This document shows, in pieces, positions 15,763 through 23,499 of a DNA stretch of 34,006 bases. A program made the translations under genes and the position numbers. Under the pieces are notes generated by a model. It did not search any database and was not told the origin of the DNA. It worked only from the letters and a program-made list of their open reading frames with translations. Every line of letters starts with the position of its first letter. Within the stretch, counting starts at the first letter, position 1. The DNA comes from Acidimicrobiaceae bacterium (GTDB lineage: Bacteria; Actinomycetota; Acidimicrobiia; Acidimicrobiales; Bog-793): positions 1 through 34,006 of the forward strand of contig JAODBO010000055.1 of the NCBI GenBank assembly GCA_025464005.1, given 5' to 3'.

Positions 15763-16509
15763 TCAGCGACCCAGAGCCACCTGAGGCGATGCACCCTCAG
15801 CGAGAGCAGACGCGAGGTCAGCCTGGCAACCCGTTCTTCGCGCGAGATCGTGGATCGCGTGAATGGCCTCTGCCAGTCTGCCGGGTGACGCGCGGAAGTC
15901 GAAATTGTCTGTGTCTCGCTTACCCCGGTTGCAGGCCGGACAGAGGACCTGAAGGTTCCGCGGGTCGTTGACGTCAATCCACTCGCTCGTACCGTCCAAA
16001 CAAACCTTGTTCGACTTGTTCCGTCTCGCGAACGGCACGATGTGATCGACATCCAGCACTTCACCGAGTGGGAGGACGGTCGCTGGTATACCGCACGCCT
16101 GGCATCGTCCCTGTTCTCGACGGATGGCCGCGAACCTTCGTGCGGCTCGGCGAACAACTGCTGGCTGGTTCCACTCGCGGATTCGGACCTCACATAAGGC
16201 TTGTGCGTGCTCTCTCTGAGCCTCACTGTCGAACTCCACAGTGAGCCGGAAGACCTGGTCGGCGCTGTCGAACGTCGCGATCCCGCGCTTGGCCAACGTC
16301 CTGCGCGGCCACCTCATTAGGACCTCATCTGCTCGCGAGACCGCAAGACTGTTCGCCACGAGCAACGCTTGGGCGAGGTCCTGCCGGGACGCCGTTCCCC
16401 CTGCTCTGATGAGCTCGCGGATCAAGACCGGCTGATAGTTGGCCGACATCGCCATGTCGCCGGACAGGAATGCGATCAAGCCCTCACCGCTCGTCACCTG
16501 CGACTCCAT
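15763..16509 (-). CDS. HNH endonuclease with N-terminal helical domain
   Basis: The 248-residue protein is placed at the ATG at 16509, four bases after the stop of the other HNH gene. A start at 16548 inside that gene is also possible. The N-terminal 100 or so residues (NYQPVLIRELIRAGGTASRQ then DLAQALLVAN) look like a winged-helix DNA-binding segment common in restriction-type HNH proteins. The C-terminal nuclease shows CQACG, LDVDHIVPFARR and NLQVLCPACNRGKRD, giving the two CxxC pairs of the zinc site and the DH...N...(H/N) catalytic pattern. It is the last gene of the Dnd-linked operon and likely cuts DNA. Dependence on phosphorothioate is unproven. Confidence 0.87.
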   Translation of the reverse strand: MESQVTSGEGLIAFLSGDMAMSANYQPVLIRELIRAGGTASRQDLAQALLVANSLAVSRADEVLMRWPRRTLAKRGIATFDSADQVFRLTVEFDSEAQREHAQALCEVRIREWNQPAVVRRAARRFAAIRREQGRCQACGIPATVLPLGEVLDVDHIVPFARRNKSNKVCLDGTSEWIDVNDPRNLQVLCPACNRGKRDTDNFDFRASPGRLAEAIHAIHDLARRTGCQADLASALAEGASPQVALGR

Positions 16510-16513
16510 GTGG

Positions 16514-17014
16514 TCAGCTGTCCAGCGGCGTCTGAGCCGCCCGATCAACCTGCCGCCGATGGCTGACTCTCATCAACAGGTCACGAAGCCATACCGGTTC
16601 ACCACGTTCCCACTCATACAGGTGCACATCACAACTCTTGATCCTGTTGTGCCATGCACACAGCCAGACCACGTTCCGCGGGTCACTGGGCCCCCCGCAT
16701 TGAAACGGAAAGTGATGATCGGCCTGTAGTCGCGTTGTTTTCGCTTGACACTCATAGCCCCAGATGCGAATGGACTCGCATTCTGTTCCCTGCGTAGGGG
16801 AAGCCGTATATCCACGGGCCCCGCGAGGATCACCCTCGGCGCGATAGGAATGCAGCGAGCGGTACCAGTCGGGATCCACAAGCGCCAAGCCAAGCAGCGG
16901 CGAGCCCCCCATAAGGAACGTCGAGTAGTGCCCCTCCCAGTCAGGGGAGAGCCCAGCGCGAACCTCTAAGAAGTCCTGCGCAGTTCGGATGCGCTCATCG
17001 ATCAACTGGCTCAA
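16514..17014 (-). CDS. HNH endonuclease, smaller
   Basis: The 166-residue protein probably starts at the TTG at 17014, overlapping the DGQHR gene stop (TTGA). The HNH core is QADHHFPFQCGGPSDPRNVV followed by WLCAWHNRIKS: His-His for metal and general base, a central Asn, and a C-terminal HN. A CESIRIWGYECQ pair upstream may form a zinc knuckle. The 80-residue N-terminus (TAQDFLEVRAGLSPDWEGHY) is unassigned. Two HNH genes in tandem with different architectures suggest separate roles or a heteromeric nuclease. Base usage is more A/T-rich than in the Tad region. Confidence 0.8.
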   Translation of the reverse strand: MSQLIDERIRTAQDFLEVRAGLSPDWEGHYSTFLMGGSPLLGLALVDPDWYRSLHSYRAEGDPRGARGYTASPTQGTECESIRIWGYECQAKTTRLQADHHFPFQCGGPSDPRNVVWLCAWHNRIKSCDVHLYEWERGEPVWLRDLLMRVSHRRQVDRAAQTPLDS

Positions 17015-18612
17015 AACTGAACCGACACGTCTGCGTGGCTTTGGGTACCACCGTAGTGATGCATGAGGATGAGCAACTCAAGTGGATTCCGCATGATGGT
17101 TGCGTCCAAGCGCATACCGGAACGCACGATTGCGGGATACTTGGTATTCAGCGGTCCACTGGCCTTGTCGATGACCTCGATGTCGGCCACGTTACTGATC
17201 TGGTCCGAGACCCGTAGATGTGTCCGTCCGCCGGTTACGAAGCTCAACCGATTTCCTGCCACCAGACCCTGAGTGACGGCCGGCGTGGACCGGGCAGTAG
17301 CGCGTTTTCCTCCCCCTGTGAGGTAGCTGGCCTCAAGAGTCACGCCTGCCGCGTTCCCACGGAGGTGATCGGCCAGCGTCGGACTCGAGCCCGGCAGCGC
17401 TTGCGTTCGAAACACTTCGCGGAACACGTCGATCGCGATCTTCTTTGACCGTGTTTGGTGCACCCCATTGAGCGTGAGAACCCAAGAGAAGTCCCAGTTG
17501 GTCGCTTGAAAGTTCAAGCCGCTAAGGACTGCATCCCATGTCTTCCCCGACAGAACGGGCGTTCCGTGACTCGCAAGGAACTGAAGAACACCTGCGAGGT
17601 AGGCCTCCTGCATGATGCGCTGCTGATGACTCGACGAACCGAAAAACACACTTGTCGGTGCGTTCGACACCGACTTCCTCAATGCCTCGTAGGCGAGGGA
17701 AATCTCCTCGGCAAGTTCATTTGGAGGGAGAACTGCGGCATTCATGGTGCGCCCGAAGTAGTGGCTCTGCAGAATCGATTTGAGCTCGATGCACGTGTAC
17801 TCGAATCCCCCGGCAGGCATGTTGGGCGTCCGAGCGGGATCCGAATTGAACTGGATCTGACCAAAGAAAGGGTTGTTGGCACCTGATGAAAGAGTTGGTG
17901 TCCGACATAGATCGATGACCGTCGTCATGGCCGCTATCGCCTGGGAGCTCCGGGGATGCTGCGGCGCGTACTCGCCAAGCAAGAACGCGTATGTAAGCCA
18001 CTCGGCGTGAAGCGTGTCGAGCTTCTTCGCCTCGGTGGTTACTTGCGCAAACAGCTTTGCGAAGGTCGCGGAGTTGTAGACACCCGAGCCATCATCAATC
18101 ATGAAGACGACGGGCACCTCACTCGCCTGCTGCGTCGAGGAAGCGAGCGCGGCAATGCGGTGTTGACCGTCCAAGATCCACAATGGACGTTCGCTTGTTC
18201 CGCTCGGAACGGTGATCTCCACGTTCCAGAAGCCTGTCAGAGTCCCATTTCCCACGACAAGCGGGCTGACTTTGACACTGCCACCGACGCGGTTTGGATT
18301 CTCCGACAGCAGGACCGGGTTCGGCATGAGTTCGCCAGGCTTGGAGAAGGTCGCAGCCATGGCGGCGACGCGGTTCTGGTCGATCGGGCGCTGCCACTCG
18401 CGCACGGGAGGAGTCGCTGCTGAGCGTGCGAGTACGTCATTCGAGGTGCTGGATGTGAAGGATGGGGCGGCGGCGAGACTCGCGAGGTCATTCGCCTTAC
18501 AGAATCCCACGTACAAGGGGAAACGATTCGGCCCGCTTGTGACGACTGATTGGCTGCAGGCGATGCTGATTGTTGTCAAGGAAGGAACTCCACGTATCCG
18601 CTCTTTGGGCAT
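17011..18612 (-). CDS. DGQHR-domain protein, second DndB-like
   Basis: The roughly 533-residue protein carries the diagnostic LDGQHRIAAL motif, preceded by REWQRPIDQNRVAAMAATFS. This matches the DGQHR/DndB-like fold, which is ParB/Srx-related. DndB proteins bind DNA and regulate phosphorothioation. This paralog differs strongly from the DndB at 29794-31062: it is longer and has a different C-terminus (EASYLTGGGKRATARSTPAV). The start is uncertain. The ATG at 18612 lacks a clear ribosome site, and a TTG at about 18579 with GGAG upstream is plausible. It sits between the Dnd-associated protein 4-like gene and the HNH genes. It may recognise modified or unmodified sites for the restriction arm. 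Confidence 0.82.
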   Translation of the reverse strand: MPKERIRGVPSLTTISIACSQSVVTSGPNRFPLYVGFCKANDLASLAAAPSFTSSTSNDVLARSAATPPVREWQRPIDQNRVAAMAATFSKPGELMPNPVLLSENPNRVGGSVKVSPLVVGNGTLTGFWNVEITVPSGTSERPLWILDGQHRIAALASSTQQASEVPVVFMIDDGSGVYNSATFAKLFAQVTTEAKKLDTLHAEWLTYAFLLGEYAPQHPRSSQAIAAMTTVIDLCRTPTLSSGANNPFFGQIQFNSDPARTPNMPAGGFEYTCIELKSILQSHYFGRTMNAAVLPPNELAEEISLAYEALRKSVSNAPTSVFFGSSSHQQRIMQEAYLAGVLQFLASHGTPVLSGKTWDAVLSGLNFQATNWDFSWVLTLNGVHQTRSKKIAIDVFREVFRTQALPGSSPTLADHLRGNAAGVTLEASYLTGGGKRATARSTPAVTQGLVAGNRLSFVTGGRTHLRVSDQISNVADIEVIDKASGPLNTKYPAIVRSGMRLDATIMRNPLELLILMHHYGGTQSHADVSVQF

Positions 18613-18664
18613 TCGACTGACACAAGCGCTCGGCTGGAACCGGCTTCGAACTTGCGACCTAGCT

Positions 18665-19132
18665 TCACAACCCCAGCTCGTCCGCAAAGGCTGTGATGTC
18701 GGGCGCTTCGTTCGCCTGCGCGGTCCGGGTGGCGTCGCTGACGATTGACGAGATCGCGTCGTCCTCGCTCAGGTGGGGCCGCGCGTTCAGCATCCCTTGG
18801 AGTACCTCGAGTCCGCCGTTGGCGTACTCCTCGAAGATCTTGATCCTGTCGGGGGTGCGTTCCTCGGAGACGATCTCCGGGTCATCCGGCGCCGCAGCGA
18901 TGGCGAGCGCGAAGATGAAGTACTCGACCGAACTGTCCCGCACAAAGGTGTCCAGGCGGACCGGGTCGCTGCCCGCCGACGCGAGCGGCGTCCTTCTCGT
19001 CTCCGAGCGTCCCAGGGCAGCCGAGAAGACAAGGAGGTCCTTGATCGTCGGGAACACCTTCGCGTCACCCGTTGTCAGTCGGCTGATGAGGGCTTCCTTA
19101 TCACCAGGCCGGCGAACGCGATAGTCGCTCAT
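18665..19132 (-). CDS. Dnd system-associated protein 4-like
   Basis: The 155-residue protein matches my recollection of the dnd system-associated protein 4 family: YRVRRPGDKEALISRLTTGD at the start, FPTIKDLLVFSAALG, FVRDSSVEYFIFALAIA and FEEYANGGLEVLQGML. It is soluble and mostly helical. No catalytic motif is seen. The family occurs beside phosphorothioation genes but has no established biochemistry that I know of. The start ATG overlaps the stop of the SMC-like ATPase gene (ATGA), suggesting the two products are made together and may interact. Confidence 0.8.
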   Translation of the reverse strand: MSDYRVRRPGDKEALISRLTTGDAKVFPTIKDLLVFSAALGRSETRRTPLASAGSDPVRLDTFVRDSSVEYFIFALAIAAAPDDPEIVSEERTPDRIKIFEEYANGGLEVLQGMLNARPHLSEDDAISSIVSDATRTAQANEAPDITAFADELGL

Positions 19133-21189
19133 GACTTGACCTCGGTGATCTCGGCGGTGTTGTGGTCTGCGTTCGAGACGACGTAGGGATACTCGCTGCC
19201 CCCGAGCGTGATCGTCTCTTCACCCATGTCCTTCGTGCTGTGAACCGTGATGACATACTCAGCACCGACCGATCCACGCAGGGTGTCAGCAACAACACCT
19301 TCGGCTTGGCTCTGGCTCGTCAGGACGATGACCTGCGACGCCATGGAGGGAAGGGCTCGGGCAACGGCCTCCTTGTACCTGTTGTCGAGGTTGCCGAAGG
19401 CGGCATCCATCACGACGGGGTAGTAGCCACCGACCATTCCCATGAGTGTCGCGCTGCCCTTCTCCGCGGCCTTCTCCTGGCAGAGCTCGGCGAGGGCGCC
19501 CACGAACGCGAGACTCAAGAGCTGGTTCTCGCCGGTCGACTTTGGCGCAAGCGCCCGGTCGTCCTCATGGCCGGACCAGAGCTGAAGCTCGAAGCTCGGG
19601 GCAAGCTCGGGTTGGTAGTCCTTGATGCTCGTCCGGTCGTACACCTCTCGGACCTTCCCGTCCAAGCGGACTCGAACGATCTCGCTGGTCTCGTCGAGGA
19701 TTCGGCGCAACGCCTTGGCCGCATCCAGGGCGATCGCGCTCCGTCGACGGAGAAGATCGGCCTGGACGTTGTTGCTCTTGGCATCACGGAACTGGTGCTG
19801 GCAAGAGATGAGATCAGCGTCGACTTGAGCTTGGGTTCGCACGCTGTCTCGAAGCGTGAAGTCCATGTCGGCGAGCTTGTCCCGGATCTTGTCACGGCGA
19901 TGCTCGAGCTGCTGCGGTTCTTCCTGCGGAACCTTCTCGAGCTCGGCCTTGATCTGGCTCAGCAGCTCGCGTGCCTGGCGGTCCGCCTCGTTCGCCTCGG
20001 CGAGTTCCTGTTCGATGGCACGGAGACGGGTGGTGAACTCCGCACAACCGTCCGCGAAGATGTCAGTCATTCCCCTGAGCTGCTGCCAGGTCCCTTCGAC
20101 CTCAGCCAAACCAGCCTTGCTACGCCATTCCGCAACGGAAGCGTGACCTTCTGTTCCTGCCTCTAGCGAAGCGCCGCAGATGCAGGTCCCTGCGTCCAGA
20201 AGTTCGTCGACAAACTGTCGCTTGATGGGCGACGGCAACTCGCCCTTCTCCCGCAGTCGATCCGCTGCGGCCCGAACGTCGGGGATGAGAGTGCTCGCCC
20301 AGGCCTTGAACCCTTGGACCGTGACGAGCGCATTCCGGTCTGTGCGCGCCTTCGCGAGTCGGACCCGGGCGCTGTCTTGCGAGGCTTGGGCGTCATCGCG
20401 ACGGGCCTGAAGCTGAGCCGTCGCGACGTGCTCCCGGAGCCGCTGCTCCACCAGTTCCTGCTCGTCCTTCAGCAAGGCCATCTCGTGCTTGAGGCGCTTC
20501 TGCGTTTCCACATGCCTGTCGGAGTCGGCCTGCAAGAGATCGATCTTCTCCGTCAGTTCAGTGAGCTGGGTGTCCCCGAGCTTCTTGAGCTCTTCCGTGA
20601 ACTGCGCGGCTGCCTTCGGGAGGTGGTCGATGGCTCGCTCGAGTTGGGCGAGCCCCAGGAGCGTCTTGATCGCGGTCTGGATGTCGGTGTACGCGTCGCG
20701 TTGGACGAGGCGTTCGATGCGTTCGCCGTTGAAGAAGAAGAACTGGGATAGCTCTTCGGGGAGCACGATCTTGATGCTGTCGATCCATGCAACGACGTCG
20801 CGGGTGCTTCCGTCAGGCTCGGTGACGTTCAGCGTGACGTCCGGTTCGCCATGACGCTGGTCGTTGTTGTTCTTGATCGTTCGGACAGCCCGCCTCATCC
20901 GATAGATCCGGTCTTCATGCTCGAAAGTCAACGTCACTGCGGCGGTGACCGTGGATCCCAGTGCCGAGTCTGACCACACCCCGTCGTGGCAGATCCGGTT
21001 CGGGTACTCGACGTCGGCATCAAGGACGCCATAGAGGCACCACTTGAATGCATTCAGCAAGGTCGTCTTGCCGGCGCCGTTGTTGCCGTACAGAACGGTG
21101 ACGTTGCCGTTTTTGCCTGAGGCGAACGTGAGTTGCTGCTGTCCGCGGAAGGCCCGGAAGTTCTCGAGTTCGAGGTTGATGAGTCTCAC
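19129..21189 (-). CDS. SMC/Rad50/DndD-like ATPase, second copy
   Basis: The 686-residue ABC-type ATPase starts at a GTG overlapping the preceding small gene (GTGA). The N-terminus, MRLINLELENFRAFRGQQQL, leads to Walker A GNNGAGKT at 35-42. Long coiled-coil arms flank a hook-like CICG motif near residue 336. The C-terminal half has signature-like STGENQLLSL (551-560) and Walker B VVMDAAFGNLD (592-602), then a switch region VIVLTSQSQAEG. Rad50-type hooks use CxxC to hold zinc, and CxCG here is a close variant. DndD in the same island has the same layout but no Cys hook. It is likely the motor or DNA-sensing ATPase of the restriction arm. Confidence 0.87.
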   Translation of the reverse strand: MRLINLELENFRAFRGQQQLTFASGKNGNVTVLYGNNGAGKTTLLNAFKWCLYGVLDADVEYPNRICHDGVWSDSALGSTVTAAVTLTFEHEDRIYRMRRAVRTIKNNNDQRHGEPDVTLNVTEPDGSTRDVVAWIDSIKIVLPEELSQFFFFNGERIERLVQRDAYTDIQTAIKTLLGLAQLERAIDHLPKAAAQFTEELKKLGDTQLTELTEKIDLLQADSDRHVETQKRLKHEMALLKDEQELVEQRLREHVATAQLQARRDDAQASQDSARVRLAKARTDRNALVTVQGFKAWASTLIPDVRAAADRLREKGELPSPIKRQFVDELLDAGTCICGASLEAGTEGHASVAEWRSKAGLAEVEGTWQQLRGMTDIFADGCAEFTTRLRAIEQELAEANEADRQARELLSQIKAELEKVPQEEPQQLEHRRDKIRDKLADMDFTLRDSVRTQAQVDADLISCQHQFRDAKSNNVQADLLRRRSAIALDAAKALRRILDETSEIVRVRLDGKVREVYDRTSIKDYQPELAPSFELQLWSGHEDDRALAPKSTGENQLLSLAFVGALAELCQEKAAEKGSATLMGMVGGYYPVVMDAAFGNLDNRYKEAVARALPSMASQVIVLTSQSQAEGVVADTLRGSVGAEYVITVHSTKDMGEETITLGGSEYPYVVSNADHNTAEITEVKS

Positions 21190-21365
21190 TGGACTACGAC
21201 TCTCTTGATCGCCTGGCTGACCAACTGGATGGTGTGCTTGTGATCTCGCAGGTGCAATGCCTCGCGCTCGATCTTGAGTACCTCGGTCATGACTTGCCGG
21301 ACGGCCTCTTCCTGTTCGGCGTAGATGCGGAGGACGGTGTCGCGCTCGTTGCTGGTGTCAGTCAC
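21186..21365 (-). CDS. Small helical protein of Dnd-linked operon
   Basis: This 59-residue protein starts at a GTG at 21365 with AGGAGA four bases upstream, seven bases after the helicase stop. Its own stop overlaps the start of the SMC-like ATPase (GTGA). The chain begins VTDTSNERDTVLRIYAEQEE and continues VRQVMTEVLKIEREALHL. It is charged and heptad-like, predicted to be one or two long helices. It has no known family. Tight coupling on both sides argues that it is real. It may be a small subunit or adaptor linking the helicase and the SMC-like ATPase. Confidence 0.8.
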   Translation of the reverse strand: MTDTSNERDTVLRIYAEQEEAVRQVMTEVLKIEREALHLRDHKHTIQLVSQAIKRVVVQ

Positions 21366-21372
21366 GGTTCTC

Positions 21373-23499
21373 CTAGATGTCCATCAGGCCGTAGGCGGAT
21401 CGCAGGGGGCGAAGGATTTCCAGCGCGGTGCCGGCGTTTCGGGCGTGCAAGGCGAACTCGGCGAAGCGGGCGACCTCACGGGCTAGAAGCCCGCGGTCGT
21501 GCTTCGGGTTTCCGCCGGGGCCAGGGACCACGACGAAGTCGATGATCGATGCGAAGTCCTTGTCGTGGGACCTCCGTAGGACGCGCCCCCGTCGTTGGAC
21601 AAACTGACGGGGGTTGGTGCTACTCGCGAGCATGTAGGCCGTTCGGGCTTGGGGAACGTCGACGCCCTCATCGAGGCAGCGCATGGAGACGAGCGCTCGG
21701 AGTTGTTGGTTGCCGAAACGGGTGAGGATGCTTGTTCGCTCTGGCCGGCTCTCTTGCGATGTATACGGGTGGCACGGAACTTGCAGGTCACGACCGAGCA
21801 GTCTCATGACGGTGTCGATCTGCCGTGGAGATTGCGGTTCGCTCTTGGGGTGTCTTCCTTCGGCGCAGTAAACGAGCTGCCATGACTCGGTCCGCCGGGC
21901 GGCCAGCTCTCGGGTGAGGGCAGGCAGCTTGGCGCGGCAGTGCCCGAGAAGAGCTGCGCGCCGCCGTAGGAGATCCGACAGTTCGCTGGTGTCTTCGCCG
22001 GCGATTCGTTCTGCTTGCTCTCCACCGCTGAGCAGGCGCCCGATCTGCTCACTGAGGTAGGAGTAGTAGTCGCCTTCCTCTTCGTCGAGTTGAACGAGAA
22101 CGGGGTGGTAGTCGTACTCACAAAGCGCTCCGAGCTTGATCGCAGCTCCGAGGTCGAGATTGATCAGGATGTCCCCGAAGTACTCGAGGAGCTTCTCGGT
22201 GCCCTCTTCATCGAACCAACGGTCCGGGGTCGCGGACAGCGCAAGGCGGTACGCGGCACGTTCAGGGAGCGCCTGCAGCATGTGTCGTGCACCGAGGTTG
22301 TGCGCCTCGTCGCCGATGAGCAAGAGCGTTCCGGGTATTCGCGACAGAAGATCTTGCATCGGCGGGAGAGCGAGGCTGGCATTCGTTGTTGCGAGCAGGG
22401 TGAACCCGTTACCTCGTGCCCCAAGGCCCTGAAGCGCGGCGGCCGCGGGTCCTGTCCAGTCGCCGGAACTGCCGTAGCAAGGGATCGCGCGAACCCCGAA
22501 AGCCCGGGCTTCCCGGAGCCACTGATCGACAAGGTGGAGCTGCGGCGCAACGACCACTGCCACCAGAGGCTGACCTTGCTTGTCGATGACCTCCGCGAGC
22601 TTCGTCATCGCCGTGAGTGCCGTGATGGTCTTTCCGGTGCCGGTCGCCATCTGGAACGTTCCGCGGCCTTGAGCCTGGAACCAAGCCTTGATCGCGTCCT
22701 TCTGATAGCCACGGAGCTCGAGGTCGGCGGGCATCTTCGGCAGCACGAATGGCCTGACCCCCACCTCTCCCACCTTGATGAGCGACCGGAGAGCACTGTC
22801 GTCACCCTCGCCCGTCGCCGCCGACTCCTTCGCCAAGGCGACGAGACGGTCGCGGGCGATGTCCGGGAAGTCCAGAACCTCGAGGTTCGCTGTTCTGCCT
22901 TCCCAGAGTTCAGTGAACTGGGAGGCGATGCGAGCGACCCGCTTGCGATCCTCCGGGAGCCAACTGCGGAAGAGCTCGACTGACTCGAAGTTGTCGATGA
23001 GCGCACGGGCTGTCTCGTTCGCGGAGCCGTTGAAAGCGACTTGGTCACCGTCCGCGTCCTGGAAGATCCCGATCTTCTCGTGGTAGAGACCGACCCGGTC
23101 TCCTCGACGCACAATTGCGAGCTTGACGTCGAGAACCCCATCGGCGACGAGGTTGCCGAGAACACCCAGTCGTGCTCGAGTCGCGGCGTCCTGCTCAGCC
23201 TCGTCCAGAGTGCGGAGAACGGCACCGTTCAGAACGGTCCGGTAGTCGTAGCCCAGCGTGAGCTGTTCGACGTCGGCTTCGTTGAGGTAAGGCGATGCGA
23301 TCAAGCGCATGTGTCCCGCGTGCCGGACGAAGCTGTTGATGCCTTGCAGGGCGAGGCTGAGGCTGCCACTGGTGAAGTATCCGACCGCGCGGTCGTAGCT
23401 TTGGGCCACAGTCAGGCACGGCCGGTAGAACTCTCCTACGAGGTCATCGTCAGCGCTGCGGTAGTGGTCTTTCAGACCGAGGGACTGCAGTCCAGTCAC
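21373..23499 (-). CDS. PLD-like/DEAH helicase
   Basis: The 708-residue protein starts at the GTG at 23499, overlapping the preceding gene (GTGA). The N-terminal 250 or so residues form a phospholipase-D-like domain: YDRAVGYFTSGSLSLALQGI, LYHEKIGIFQDADGDQVAFN and NGSANET. This is one HKD-like site, of the type seen in restriction-linked helicases. An SF2 helicase follows: LRGYQKDAIKAWF, Walker A MATGTGKT, DEAH in LLIGDEAHNL, ALSATPDRW, then SMRCLDEGVDVP and QFVQRRGRVLRRSH (motifs V and VI). Such proteins translocate on DNA and may carry nuclease activity in the PLD part. It is predicted to be the motor or effector of a Dnd-linked restriction arm. Confidence 0.9.
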   Translation of the reverse strand: MTGLQSLGLKDHYRSADDDLVGEFYRPCLTVAQSYDRAVGYFTSGSLSLALQGINSFVRHAGHMRLIASPYLNEADVEQLTLGYDYRTVLNGAVLRTLDEAEQDAATRARLGVLGNLVADGVLDVKLAIVRRGDRVGLYHEKIGIFQDADGDQVAFNGSANETARALIDNFESVELFRSWLPEDRKRVARIASQFTELWEGRTANLEVLDFPDIARDRLVALAKESAATGEGDDSALRSLIKVGEVGVRPFVLPKMPADLELRGYQKDAIKAWFQAQGRGTFQMATGTGKTITALTAMTKLAEVIDKQGQPLVAVVVAPQLHLVDQWLREARAFGVRAIPCYGSSGDWTGPAAAALQGLGARGNGFTLLATTNASLALPPMQDLLSRIPGTLLLIGDEAHNLGARHMLQALPERAAYRLALSATPDRWFDEEGTEKLLEYFGDILINLDLGAAIKLGALCEYDYHPVLVQLDEEEGDYYSYLSEQIGRLLSGGEQAERIAGEDTSELSDLLRRRAALLGHCRAKLPALTRELAARRTESWQLVYCAEGRHPKSEPQSPRQIDTVMRLLGRDLQVPCHPYTSQESRPERTSILTRFGNQQLRALVSMRCLDEGVDVPQARTAYMLASSTNPRQFVQRRGRVLRRSHDKDFASIIDFVVVPGPGGNPKHDRGLLAREVARFAEFALHARNAGTALEILRPLRSAYGLMDI

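Noticed and set aside
19162..20166. 334-codon rightward open frame opposite the SMC-like ATPase
   Set aside because: It is antisense to a gene with clear ATPase motifs, has no ribosome site and no protein-like domain. Such long antisense frames are common in high-GC DNA.
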